NCBI GenBank assembly: GCA_036320915.1
Contig: JAXBDG010000008.1
Coordinates: 2,170,001 to 2,234,000, forward strand
DNA from: Linnemannia elongata
Taxonomy: Eukaryota; Mortierellomycota; Mortierellomycetes; Mortierellales; Mortierellaceae
DNA: 64,000 nt
Direction of reading: 5' to 3'
Shown here: positions 9,959-22,300 of the stretch, in pieces
Layout: the number at the start of each line of letters is the position of its first letter
How positions within the stretch are numbered: the stretch's first letter is position 1
Notes under the pieces: model-generated
What the model saw: only the letters and a program-made list of their open reading frames with translations
Databases searched by the model: none
What the model was told of the DNA's origin: nothing
Translations under genes and position numbers: made by a program

Positions 9959-11806
9959 CTAGACGATTTCGCCATAGAGCGCCAAACCGATAAGAAACAC
10001 TCCCAGTGCCGCAATCCAGGTCCCGTAACTCGTCGCAGGGACACTCCACTGTTCGGGCATAAACACCCCCCAAATCACATACAACGATCCATGAACCGCC
10101 GCGGCGGGGAGGAGGAGTCTCCAACCCGAGTGACCGAGCCAGCAACAGAGACCGATGTGGACCATCATGCTGGATGTGCGGCCCATTAGGCTCCACCAAG
10201 GGCGGTCTAAGCCTAGGAGGTGCCGTGCTTCGCGAGTTGGGACGAGGTCTTCAGCTTCTTCGATATCGGCGTGGAGGGTTTTGGTGTGGTTAGCGACTCC
10301 TACTCTGCCATTGGTGTATCCTGATTCGAAGGTTGACGGTGTTTCTGACGTGGAAGTCGATGTTGATGGTCCTCCTGCTGAAGCGTTCGTGGATGCAAGC
10401 AAAGAAGTGGTTACTGTTGGCGACACGACCACACTTGTCGTCGCCGCTACCTCGCTACTAATTCCCGCCGCAACAGCCCGATAATCCTCATCCAACGACG
10501 GCGATGACGACGACGCCAACCACCGTGTATAAACCAAGCTCTGTCCAATATAATAAACCGTCTCAACACCAGCCCACCCCAACCCTAGCCAATAGACTGC
10601 TCCAAAGTCCTCCCCGATTCCTAGGAGTAAAATGATGACGAGGCGGAGGGTCTCTTCGAGTGCGCCGGCAGAGAGAAGGGTTGACCATTCGCAGAGGTAA
10701 AGGTCTTCCTGTAGGTTGTGGGAGTGGGTGAGAGTATTTGAGAAGAAGGCGAAGAGTGGTGTTCGGACCGCGAAGGCGATTGTCCATCCTATCACACCTT
10801 CTCCGAATCGATCTATCGCCATGCATAAGGGGAGGAAGAGAAGAGAGAGAGAGGTCAGTTGGTGTTGAGTATTTTACTCTTTGTTGCCTTGACGCATGGT
10901 ATCAGGTGGAAAAAGGGGGTGGAGTTAGTTGGAAGGATGAAAAAGGGGTAATAGGAGGACGCTTGAAAGTACACAAAAAAAATACCAAAAGCAAAGTAGA
11001 ATAAGAGAATCCTGCGCTTAAAACACAACCACATTGAGAAAAAAAGCGAGGAAGAAAAAGAATCCCTCTTTTTCTTTTTTTTTTTGTCGTCGTTTGTTTG
11101 CTCGTGCCTTACTGACAAAAGAATGGCCGCCACCACAACGAGAACAAAGCAATGTCATCATACAACACCGATAAATCGCAACTATCATTCATCCTATCTT
11201 ACCCCAATGCACGATATATTCTCCAGACTCGGCGGAGGAAGGCAAGAACTGGAGCAGAACCGCGAAGAGGACTAGGATTGAGAGCAATACGGGGGTCAAG
11301 CCGACATAAGTCCAGAACAAGCGTCGAGAACTGGCTTCCTCCTCCTCCTCCTCCTCTTCCTCTTCCTCTCTAGATTCACCGCCTTCTCCATAGGAATGTC
11401 CTTTGTAGTTGTGGTCAAGAGCTTGTAGAGAGCCTGTCGAGGATGAGTATGTCGAGTAGGAGGACCGTGAGGAGATGGAACCTGTATCGTCTCCTTCTTG
11501 GTCGTTGTTGGCATGTGCGATTCCGTACTCGTCTTGCTCAGGCACGGTGATTTGGACAGACCGGTGAGACGTTGCTGTATTCCTGGCTCCTGCTGTTCCT
11601 GTTCCTGCTCCGACACCTGTCCCTGACCCTGTGCCGTCCTGCTGTCTTTGTCTTGACTTGAGCGACGCGGCCGGCGAGAGCGCATTGGTGTTGGGATCAG
11701 GTTTTGTCCGTACTGCTCCTGGTTGGTTCAGATGTGTGAGGGACCCGTAATTGGGTCGCTGGCCGTTCAGAGGCGTGCTGTTTGCTTGTCCGGACGTCGG
11801 GCTCAT
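9959..11806 (-). CDS. Predicted PrsW/YhfC/CPBP-clan intramembrane-protease-like protein
   Basis: Two exons (11806-11203 and 10812-9959) joined across a 390 nt intron give 485 residues; the G|AT phase fits. Residues 1-155 are Ser/Thr/Gly-rich and probably disordered, ending in an unbroken Glu run. Then about seven hydrophobic segments follow, the first at about 163-190. Embedded motifs are EETLR (Glu254, Glu255, Arg258), GLGWAGVET (Glu285), and two membrane histidines, His420 (MMVHIGL) and His442 (AAAVHGSL). A polar loop of about 100 residues sits between the helices carrying Glu285 and His420. The EExxR - Glu - His - His order is the signature of the clan that includes PrsW, YhfC, CAAX proteases (Rce1) and the gamma-secretase subunit APH-1. 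Activity and substrate are unknown. It faces VPS33 across a 442 bp shared promoter. Confidence 0.6.
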
Positions 11807-12248
11807 CCTATTGCCTTTTTGTGACCTTATAAGTGCCTTTTATGGTCGTTCAGTGCAGTGCAAGGAGAAAGTGTGGGGAGAATCTTGAAAAATCTTGAGA
11901 AGAGTGGCAAGAAAGTGCGTGTAAGAAGAGGAGAGGAGAAGAGAAGAAGAAATAGAAGAAGTTGAACGAACGAAAGAACAGGCAAAGGGAGAGAAGGAAG
12001 ATCTTGAAAGGTATGTGAGTCTGTGAGCGAGTGGAGAGATAAAAAAAAAAAGAGTCAATTCGCGGTCAGATGCATTCATGCCTGTCCATGTGTCCTTCTT
12101 GCAAAATCACGGGAACAAAAGGCACATAAAAAAACGGTCCTCTCTTCCTTCGAGTTTGAGCGCGCGAAGGAACGTGGCTCATCCCTCACCGTCGTCACTT
12201 CAGACTCTTCTCTCATTTCTTCTCGTCACTCCTCCTACTTGAAGCACC
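11807..12248. promoter_or_regulatory. Bidirectional promoter, membrane protein / VPS33
   Basis: A 442 bp gap lies between two divergent ATGs. The half next to 11806 is purine-rich on + (11860-12020) and the half next to 12249 is pyrimidine-rich (12180-12245), so each gene has a CT-rich leader on its own coding strand. Confidence 0.45.
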
Positions 12249-15100
12249 ATGTCGACATCAACCGCTGCTGCAGTCGCCGCAGCGTCCTCACCCGCCCAAC
12301 CCACAGGCGCCCATCTGGGCCACACCTCACTCAACATCGACTCCCTGCGCGACTTGGCCCGCAAAGAACTAGTCAACGTCCTCGACTCTGTACGCCTGCA
12401 TGCCATTGCACACCTACAACCATGCTGTTTCTGCTTCACATTCATTTACAGCTTGTAAGAAACAACGTTGCACTTGCTAAACTCTTTCCATGTTCTCTTC
12501 TTTCATGTTTACTAGGTGCAAGGAAAGAAGGGTTTGGTGCTAGACCCAAACCTCAGTGGACCCTTGAGTTTGATTGCAGAATTTGCTCTTCTCAAGGCAA
12601 GTTTTCTACAGGAACATAGGACAGGGAGCTCTTTGTATCATTTTCGCACTTGGACGACACAGGAGTTGCCAATTGACACCAAGAAGGGCTTAACACCAAT
12701 TAACATGGTATCTTGATGCTGACACCCTGCCTTGTGTTGTGCTCACATCGAATAGGATCATGGTGTTGAGAAAATATACCACCTTCAACCGGGACCATTG
12801 GAGACCGACTGCAAGAACCTCATCTATATCTGCCGGCCTCAGGTCAACTACATGAAATACATTGCCGGTAGGAGCTACAACCTATATCGAATACATCATC
12901 TTACGCGCAATTGAGACGACTGAATTATTATTTCATTGGCATTCATGGCTAATATGGACCCTACGTATTATTTATGAACCCCTACGATAGAGCACATTCA
13001 TACACATACAAAGGACTCTCGCGCAGGATCATACACATACTCGCTCTTCTTTGTCCCCAGACGTACCGCATTGTGCGAGAAGGTCCTCGAGGACGAGGGC
13101 GTTTTTGGCGAGATCACAAAGGGTGAATATCACCTTGACTTGATCCCTCTCGAAGATGACGTGCTCAGTTTGGAATGGGACTCGACCTTCAAGGAGCTCT
13201 ATCTAGAACAGGACACAACTTCGATCTACTATGCTGCCAAGGCCCTGATGCGACTCCAGGGGATCTATGGTCTGTTCCCTCGGATTCTTGGAAAGGGCGA
13301 TTATTCCAAGGCGTTGTGTGATATGATGCTGCGTATGCGTCGGGAGATGGCCGTTGACGACCTGGATGCTTCACAAACGATGCAGTTGTCGCAAAATATT
13401 GATTCCTTGATCATTATCGACCGAAGTGTTGATATGGTGACTCCTCTTTGTACCCAGTTGACCTACGAGGGTCTTATCGACGAGATCTTTCACATCAAGA
13501 ATTGTAAGTATGCTTCTAGCATGCATACCCAAGTGCGGGTGAAAATATTTCTTGGCATATTTTACTCACTCCAACTCGTGTCATTATATTATTTGAAAAA
13601 TATAGCATTTGTGGAAGTGGACGCTAGTTTGGCGAGTGCTGCATCGGCTCCACCAGGCGGAGGAGCGGGATCAGGAACGCAGTCATCGGCGACTGCTCCA
13701 ACAGGAAAGAAGAAAAAGGTCCCACTTAACGGAGGCGACAAGCTGTTTGACGAGCTCCGTGATCTCAACTTTGCTGTCGTCGGAGGTCTTTTGAACAAGG
13801 TTGCTAAGCGCATCAATGCCGATTACGAGGAACGGCACAATGCGAAGACGGTGCCCCAGATTCGTCAGTTTATTGTCAAAATGGGAGGTTTGGCAGCCGA
13901 ACACCAATCTCTCCGACTTCGTAAGTCCTATTTATTGTGTGTTACTTATATGGACACAAGGTAAGTCATTGATAGTAGACGAAAGACCTATAGCTGACGC
14001 GACTTTCGTATGTCTCTATTGCAACGTTTGTAGACACAGCGCTTGCTGAGGAGATTATGAACTATACCATGACGGACGACTTTAACAGGATTCTCGAAGT
14101 GCAACAGAGTAAGTGCACCGTGATATTGTGAGCAACGGATCTCTTCAATTGTAGTTACTGCATCAGGAGCTGCTACTAATACAAATTCTCTTCCTCGAAA
14201 TGCGCAATAGATGTGGTGGCGGGAATTGCGACGAACAAAGAGCCAGAGTATATTGAAGAGATGATCAACAAACAGGCACCACTGGTGCAAGTTCTTCGCC
14301 TACTCTGCCTGTACTCGCTCGTTAACAGTGGACTGAAGCCAAAGCAGTTCGAGTTCTTTAAGCGGGAGATCTTGGAGACATATGGATTTGAGCACATTCA
14401 GACGTTGGAGAACTTGCGCCGGTTGGGCATGTTGACGAAGCAAATGACGACCAAGAACACATATGGTCTGGTGCGGCGCAGTCTGTCGCTGATTGTGGAC
14501 GAGGTGAACGAACATGCTCCCAACGATATCTCGTATGTGTACTCGGGATATGCGCCCCTGAGTGTGCGTTTGGTGCAGTGTGTGGTGCAGCGTGGAAAGG
14601 ACAACAAGCAGCCTGGCGGACCGGGAGGCAAAGGATCGGGAATCGCGGGTGGGAATGGGTGGAAGGGGTTCGAGGATGTATTGAGGATGCTCCCTGGGCG
14701 GACATTTGATGAAACTCAGCGCGTGGACGATGGACAGCCTAGGCCCTCCAAGAGTAAGTTTTTTTATGTTTCGCTCTTGTTATTGCGCTAATGCCTAAAA
14801 GAATTGCGACGGTCTAATTATTTGCATCGACCTTTTTTTACCTTTCTTGTTTTTTCTAACCTGGGCGCATCAATGTTATTCATTGAATTGTATACCATAG
14901 GAATGAATGGACAGCCTCGAGTGTCGCTGGTGTTCTTCCTTGGAGGATGTACCTTTACAGAAATATCTGCTACGCGATTCTTGGCATCACAGGAGGGTGG
15001 ACAGCGAGACTTTGTAATCTGCACGACGCAGATCTTGAATGGAAACACACTTGTCGATTCCCTTGTCCAAAAGGTTCCAGATCTTCATGCGTCTGCATAG
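12249..15100 (+). CDS. VPS33: Vacuolar protein sorting protein 33 (Sec1/Munc18 family)
   Basis: Eight exons (12249-12389, 12516-12596, 12756-12867, 13027-13503, 13606-13920, 14034-14108, 14211-14753, 14901-15100) give 647 residues, within the family range (yeast 691, human VPS33A 596). Recognisable blocks are LVLDPNLSGPLSLIAEF near the N terminus, FFVPRRTALCEKVLEDEGVF, the DRSVDMVTPLCTQLTYEGLIDE block, the LRDLNFAVVGGLLNKVAKRI region, and a C-terminal VSLVFFLGGCTFTEISATRFL. Vps33 is the SNARE-binding SM subunit of the HOPS and CORVET tethering complexes at endosomes and the vacuole. The second intron (12597-12755) uses a GC donor, AAG|GCAAGT. A Gly/Ala/Ser insert (about 205-230) ends in a lysine run before the domain-3 region. 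A poly(A) signal follows 59 nt after the stop. Confidence 0.95.
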
Positions 15101-15158
15101 AAGTCAAGTTTAATGTTTCTTTTATGTCTCCTTCTCCTTCAGTTGATATGAGGGAGAG

Positions 15159-15164
15159 AATAAA
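15159..15164 (+). terminator. Poly(A) signal of VPS33
   Basis: AATAAA lies 59 nt after the VPS33 stop codon. Confidence 0.55.
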
Positions 15165-15415
15165 AGTTGGTCTCTGTGGACGCATATGGCCGCATTAATT
15201 GTGCTGAAGTGAAACGTGTATTTTGAGCAAGTGCTGTTACTTGGGACCATGTCAACACCAACTTTCCTCATCAAGTTCTCGTCCATAACACAAAAAAACA
15301 AAGACGACAAATAACAATGATCGAAAAGGCACGATTGTGTATCTGGGGCGTCGAAGACAATTCATACCTAGCGAATTCTTTCTTTGTTCTCGAACCGTTG
15401 CATTTTTTTTAAATC

Positions 15416-15440
15416 AAACCAAACCAAACCAAACCAAACC
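15416..15440. repeat. (AAACC)5 microsatellite
   Basis: Five perfect AAACC units are followed at once by a run of about 19 A. Simple-sequence repeat downstream of VPS33. Confidence 0.85.
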
Positions 15441-18400
15441 AAATAAAAAAAAAAAAAAAAAAAGCCTATGAGAGTAGGTTAGCTATTTTCTTTGGTTCCT
15501 GAGCTTCCATACTCTCATGGCTTGCAATTACACTATACACCAGACCGAGTACTACTGTGGTATACCATGCAGTGTCACCATGCCATGCCATGCCATGCCT
15601 TGTCTTTTGCTGTCCCCTGTGTCTCTCCTCCTTTCAACGGTCGAAAAGGTTCAGGGGAAGGGCATCGGGGTAAAAAAAAAAATAGTGAATAGCAGAATGG
15701 GAAAAACAAGGGGTGTCAATGGAGAAGACAGTACAATGCAAAAGAATGCAGGAGGAATTGAACACGGGGTGATATGCATAACTGTCCCGAGAGGGTGAAG
15801 GGAGGAAAAAGGGGAAGGAGAGCGCATAATGGCCAAAACAATGGAGAAATGGTAGGGAACTTGGTCGTGGTACCTCGCGAAGGAGGGTGCCAAGACTGTG
15901 GAAGGACAGAACTGACCGGGGGGCAGGGGAGGAGTAGTCAATGGCGCGAGATGGCATGAACGCAAAAAGACGACAAAAAAATGAGAGTAGGGGGATGTGT
16001 TTTTATTTCAAGAGATCTGAAATGAAAAACGCATGGCTGGATTATTCTGGAGTTTTCAGGGGTGCTCAAAAAAGAAAGCAGGGGTGTCAGGCCCGTTCAT
16101 TGTAGATGGAAAAAGAATATCAAACAATAGAGATGGGAAGGGAGGCAATTGAAAGGTTGAAAATAAATGAGAATGGACACGCTCCCAGTCCAGCGGTTGC
16201 TACCGCTGTCATCCTGGCATACGTCAATGTGATCGGAATAAAACTTATTCCATGCTTGCTTTCAATCGAGTTTTTAAAAATAAGTAAATTGATTAGTTAT
16301 TTGCACATGTGTTTTTCGTGTCACTCGCGTTGCTCTTTCCAGCTGGCATTATAATTCTCGAGCTGTTTTGAACACAACATCTCAACTCCATACAAAACAA
16401 GCTCCCCCCCCTATGCACGCTCGGGGCACCCTGCTGGACAAACGTGGAAGGACGGTTAGGGAGAAGGAGAAGGAGAAGGGAGAGAAAGGAAAGACAAAGG
16501 ACAGTCAGAATGAACAGAGGGGATGCCGCATATGCGCATAAATTTCCTGAACAGAAAAGAGAGTAGGTATCAACAGTAGGACATGAAAACAACTTGGGCG
16601 GACTGGCTGATACAGTGTTATAGTGCAAGCGGGGGACCTCGCACCTGTTTTCCTTTCCTTTCTGTTTTCACTACGACTGAGCACAACCAACAACAGTGGG
16701 CAAAACAAAGAACAAAATACGAGCGAGGGATAGATATGAGCATGAGCCGGGTCCAAAAAAAAACAAAAAAACAAAAGGGCAATTTCCAAAACAGGAATTG
16801 GCCATTGACGTGTTGGACAGAGAACAGATAAACGGGCTCGTGAACACAAAGAAACAAAGGAATAAGAGAAGAGCATTGTCGATATCCAGTTTCTTCTTTC
16901 CCGAAAAAAGACAAAAGAGACAGAGAATGATTCTAGGCGGGGGTCTTGTCCAACTATCCCTCCTTTGGTCTATCCTTTCCTCTGTCTTTCTCGTTCTTTC
17001 GCTCCTTTTGTCTCCAGCCATTATTTTAGAATATGAAAGGAACATGTGCCTGAAAATAAACACACCACTTAGATGCAAGCTGGTGTAGAATCTTTATATT
17101 TTGCTGTGCTGGACGAAAAATATGACACCATTCGACGGTTCAGATCGAGGTACATTCTGATTGTGGTTTTTTTCGACACCCCCGCGAACCACCCTTTAAG
17201 ATAATAACGACACCTAAGTGCGTTTCGATCCAGTATAACATCAAGCATGAAAACCAGTTATACCCACGGCCCGGGCAAAACCCACAAGACCCCCGAATCC
17301 CAATACTTCCCCTTGTCCCAAATGGTATATCATTTTTGATATGCATGAAAAAATAGAAACGCAGGCAGGACGGGAAAAAGATAAATTACCGTTAATCCCT
17401 CCTGCGCCCATAAAAAAACAACGAGAAACAGATAGACAATCTCCTGTACGCATGAAGGGCGGGAGCTTCTGCCGTTCTTTCTCCCATTGAGTTTCAAAAG
17501 CTCATCTATAGAACACTATGAAAAGCCTAACTAAATGAGCAAAGGATCAACTTTATCGAGTTGCTACAATGAACTACTGAGAATAGGCGTGAAGTGAACA
17601 TGAGAACGGTGGAGAGCAACAAAGACAGAAGTGTAGAGATAAAACTGGAAGTAGCACACCGAGAGGAGAGAGCGGCAGATCGATCGTCCTAGCGCGTTAA
17701 ATGAACGGGATAAACTACTTCAAGGCTGCCCGTTTCCATCGATCGCAGTGCTGCTCTATTTCTTCACACCTTGGGCGAATAAGTCTTTTCACTAAAGAGC
17801 AATAGAAGGTAAAAGCCATGCTTTCTCCCTAAATAGAGCCAAATCTACACTTCTCACCATACAATGATTCTTCTATCCCTCGCTCTCTCCCTCACTTATC
17901 GCCGTTTTTTCACAGCTGACTCTTTCACCCAGATCGGACCTGGGTCTTGCTTGCTGTGTGTCGAATGAGCCCTGGGCCTTTAAAGAGCTAATAGAGCAAG
18001 GCAAGAATGGAGCTGGATAGACAATAGAGACGAGAACGAAGGAGAGAAGGAGCATCAATGGAGAAGTGGGTGGGGTGCGCGCACGAGCCCTGCTCTAGTT
18101 GCTATGTAGTTGTCAAGTTCTCCTTAATCTTTTTATTCTTTTGTCGAAAAAGGGCTCTGACTATTATGGTTCCCCTTTGACCCCATGGGCTTTTCGGTTT
18201 ACTCCATCTGCCATTCCCCTTCTTTTTCTTCCCTCTATAGCCCTTCTTTCTCTTCTCTCTATAACCCTCCTTATTCGTCACCTTTCTTCACTCTTATTTT
18301 GCTCTTGCCCCTCATGCCCCTCGTGCTCTTCCCCTTTCGTCCCTTTTTCTTCTTGTGTGTCTCCTCTCGTGCTCTCCTTTTTCTTTCATGCGAACAGTCG

Positions 18401-19369
18401 CAGAGCCTAGAGATGGCTTCAAGTCTTTTCGATCTGTGATGCTATGATGTCTGAGCACCATATTTAGCACGGAAGGAAAAAGAATAGAGCAACAAGTAAA
18501 ATAAAAAATGTGTTTGTTTTCCAGCCATTACACAGCAGAGCGCGTTGGGCCAAATAAAAACGTTGTAACAGGATCATAGACATGGCGCGCATTCCTGATT
18601 TTTTCGTATGTTCGTGTCGGAGGAAAAGAGGACAGGGGCAATGAAAGGGGTTGCAAAGGCTGTCTTCTTCATTCTTCTCTTTCACTTAACCAGTTCACTG
18701 TTTCTGTTCTGACAGTGTTACTAATCCAATAATCGCCGAGCTAAAATCCTGTCGAAGAATTAGGGAATGTATGAATGTTTGAATCACGTATTTTTTTCGT
18801 GTTTTCGAATCGCCAATAATCAAACAGCGCGTCTTTTTAGTATTTCCTGGACTGCTGTCACTTAGCATTCGTTCCTGCCCCTTCTTTCTTCGAGCGGTAG
18901 GTAAGGGATGTAGTGTCTTTTTTAAACATGTAGCAAAGAGGCGTAAACTCTATTTCCCATATTACATTCACAAAAGATTTCCTTATTGCACAAAAAAAAA
19001 GGGATCGACAAGTAAGTTCTGGGATGATGGAAGTGGGACAAAGGGTTTCAAAAAGAGTCAAAGGGCGAAGAGCTGGGGAGAGAAGAGATAGATGAAGGAC
19101 AAAGAAGCTAGGAAGGAGGGGAAGAAAGGAGGAAAGACCCAAGTCCAAGCAACATGAAGGCAACCCAAATAGGTTTGCATAAATGCAAGTTCCCAAAGGG
19201 AGGGATTTCAATTCAAGGGCTGCATGGCAAGTCAACACCAAAAAATGACAATAATGACATGGCAGTTTCTTGCCTGCGGAAATGTCTCCTTGTGTCTTCG
19301 TAGTCTTTCACTTGAGAAGTCACCCGGTCAAGTTTTCACCTCTGTCTCCCTATTCTTGAAAAAAAATAA

Positions 19370-19382
19370 GGGGGGGGGGGGG
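19370..19382. repeat. G13 homopolymer
   Basis: Thirteen consecutive G follow an A-rich stretch in the desert. Confidence 0.9.
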
Positions 19383-22300
19383 AAGAGAGGGTGCGGCGGC
19401 GCTGGGCTACCAATATAGGTCATCACCGCCCTGGAGTAAAGGCTATTAGGCAAAGAATAAAGCCAGCGAAAGGGACGAAGGGAGGAAGGGAAGAAGGGAG
19501 AGAGAGAAATGCTAGAACACGCAAATTAAGATCCTGCAGAGGAAAAAAATGGGTTGCCTCAGCTGTGTTGTTGTATTTTGATCCCTTCCGTCGTTTTTGT
19601 TATGGAGAGAGAGAAAGGCGAGAAAAAAAAGGGAGAGTGTGCAGTACAGTTGTGTGTGAGAAGGAGCAAGAGAAAGGGTAAATGCCCGAAGGTAAAGAAT
19701 AGGAAAGGAAGGCGCCAGAGCAATAAAAAAAACGATCAGGGTCATTTACAAATACATCCGATTATCATATACTCCTTCACTTGGCCATGGGCTTCGCGTT
19801 TTACACCGATGGTGCTCACCAGTAACGAGATGAGGGAATGATGATGCGAGTCCATCCTTGACTTGAGGCAACGAACGCAAAAGAAGGAGTATGCTTGCCC
19901 GCGCAAAATAAAAAGAAACTAAGAAGTAACAATTGACATCGCTTCTTTATCCCTGCTGAGCTAGTAGATACCTTTCAAAGCGTATTTTCGGTCATCGATG
20001 ATGTTGCGTTTTGTTCACTCAGCTTTTTTGCCATTGCAAAGCGAGTTCATCCACTCGGAATTGGTGTGTTCAAACCACGAAAGATCTTCGTATCTTTTAC
20101 GAGGTAAACATCCTTGTATTGTTGTAGCTCCTGCTGCTCTATTAGGATAGATGCATCGGCTCAGACACTCACTCCCACTCCCGTTTCTCCTCAAAAGGGG
20201 AAATACAGCATGGCACTGATCGGCTACTTTGCATTTCAGTACGCGATTTGGAGTACCTCTTCTAGTTTTCAATGCGACGATATATTCACTGCTGTGTCTA
20301 TTGGTTACTCCTACCAATACGTTGCTAATGCATGTCATTCTTGTTCCATTGGTCGATCAAATGGGGATGTCGAGGCAATGCCGATTGAAGAAGCACAGTT
20401 CCACCTCTATCACCCTCTTTACCTTCCCTCAGAAAATGTTGTTGTCCATTCGTTGTCAATGAGATATTTTCAGGGCAAGACAACTATGTGCACTGGCCAG
20501 AGGGATGCAACCAACTCAAAGGGAGCAAAATGCATATGTGAATAAGAAAAGAGTACAAGGGACAAACAAATGGGATCCTGCTGGGCGAACACAAGCAAAA
20601 CAAGGACACAAACCCCAACATGCAGGACCTTGCCACCCCGGAATAAAAGAAGGACGAATGCAAACAAGCAACAGCCGGGAGAATTGATTGTTGGGCATTG
20701 CCATGGGCATCGGTGGTGGGGTGGAGTGAGAGTGAGAGTGAGAGTGGGAGTGAGCATTAAGGAGTGACGAGAACTAAATTATATGGATCTCGATTGAATC
20801 GCCACGCTCGTCCGTTTGGCCATCCCTTTTTTTGGTTGTTGCATTGCTCTCCTTTTTTCCACTCCCCAACTCTCTCTGCTTGCTCGTTCATCCACCCATT
20901 CTCTTTCTGTTGTTGTTGTCCTGCACAGTCCATTTTTTTGCCTCCTTTTGCTCTCAGTTGTCCTGCGCTCAAACATGGGCTGCCGTCTGTTTTCACTGCC
21001 TCTCTTTCTTTTCGACAATGCAATACGGCTGTGAAATGTGCTCTTGTCCTTAGGTGCGTACCTTCCGTCAACTCATTCGTTCGTTCGTTTGTCCGTCCTC
21101 CACTGCATCTGTAGTCGAGTAATAAAGAAAGAGTACATTCTTTCCAGTTCTATTCAATCGTTGTGTTGTTCATGCTCTTTAACCCAATCTCATCCCAACC
21201 CCCTTTCCTGTCGTCCTAAATGAGGCATGCTCTCTCTCTCACTCTGGACGCGACCGCATCTTCAAGCAAAGAAGGAAGAGAAGCGAAAACACATTTATAT
21301 TCGAAGATATTTCTTCAATCCCCCCCCTTTCTTCTCTCCATTCTCACAACGAACACAAGCAAACAAAAAGAATCCCTTCGACACTCCTCTTTTTTACTTC
21401 TTTCAGGTCTTCTTTCTCTACTTCATTCCTTCCTTCTTTTCGTCTTATATTTCTCTCTCTCCTCTTCGTCCTTATCTCTGTCAACGCGGCAGCAACATTA
21501 GCCCCCCGCTCTCCTTCTCTCTCCAGCGATACCCCGCCCACACACTCGTACATCCAAGCAATTACATTTTTCCTTCTCCTCCCAGTTGTACTCCCCCCGT
21601 CCGATCAGCCTTCGTCCTTCCGATCGTCGTAAGTGTAACAAAATAATATTACACCAGCCAGCGCGTCAAGTCTCATCTTTCACTCAGTGTTCCCTTCCAT
21701 CCTTCATCTCTTACTACTCTTGGATGGTGACCTCACTCAGCCCCTGTTCAAACCTCCCCTTGTCATTCCCCTATCGATTGGCCCCCGACTCTCCCTGTCT
21801 GTTCTCTCCACTGCTATGGTCCCTCCGAGTGAATTTTGCCTTCCAAAAAAAGGAGTGTTTCTTGCACCAACATATTGCACGAGGGTGCTGAAAAAAAATG
21901 GGTTACTGCATGGCAACATGGCTTGGGGTGGCATAGCATGGCAAGGAGTTGATGAGAATGTGCGTGTGTTTGAGAGATCAATAAAAGGTACTGCAACATG
22001 CAACGCCGACTTGTAGAGCCAACGAATCTGTCTGGTTGGGTCACAGGCGAATAGAGCGAGAGACAAAAAGAAATAGACGAAGGGGGTGAATGGAAAAGGA
22101 GTGGGGGATATTGGAAATGGATCCGAACGTGGATCGTTTCCAGTCATCCCAATTCGACCCCTTCATCTCAGACAGATAAAAAAAATGCCTTCCTTTCCTC
22201 CCTTCATCCCTCAAATTGTTGGAAGAAGAAGACGAGGAAGAAGAAGTGTACCGTCCTTAACTTGACCTCCTTTATTTCGTCGCTATTGTTTGCTGTCTTT

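Noticed and set aside
15416..15440. AAACC repeats as telomere-like sequence
   Set aside because: Only five units inside gene-bearing DNA, and the unit is not the fungal TTAGGG type.
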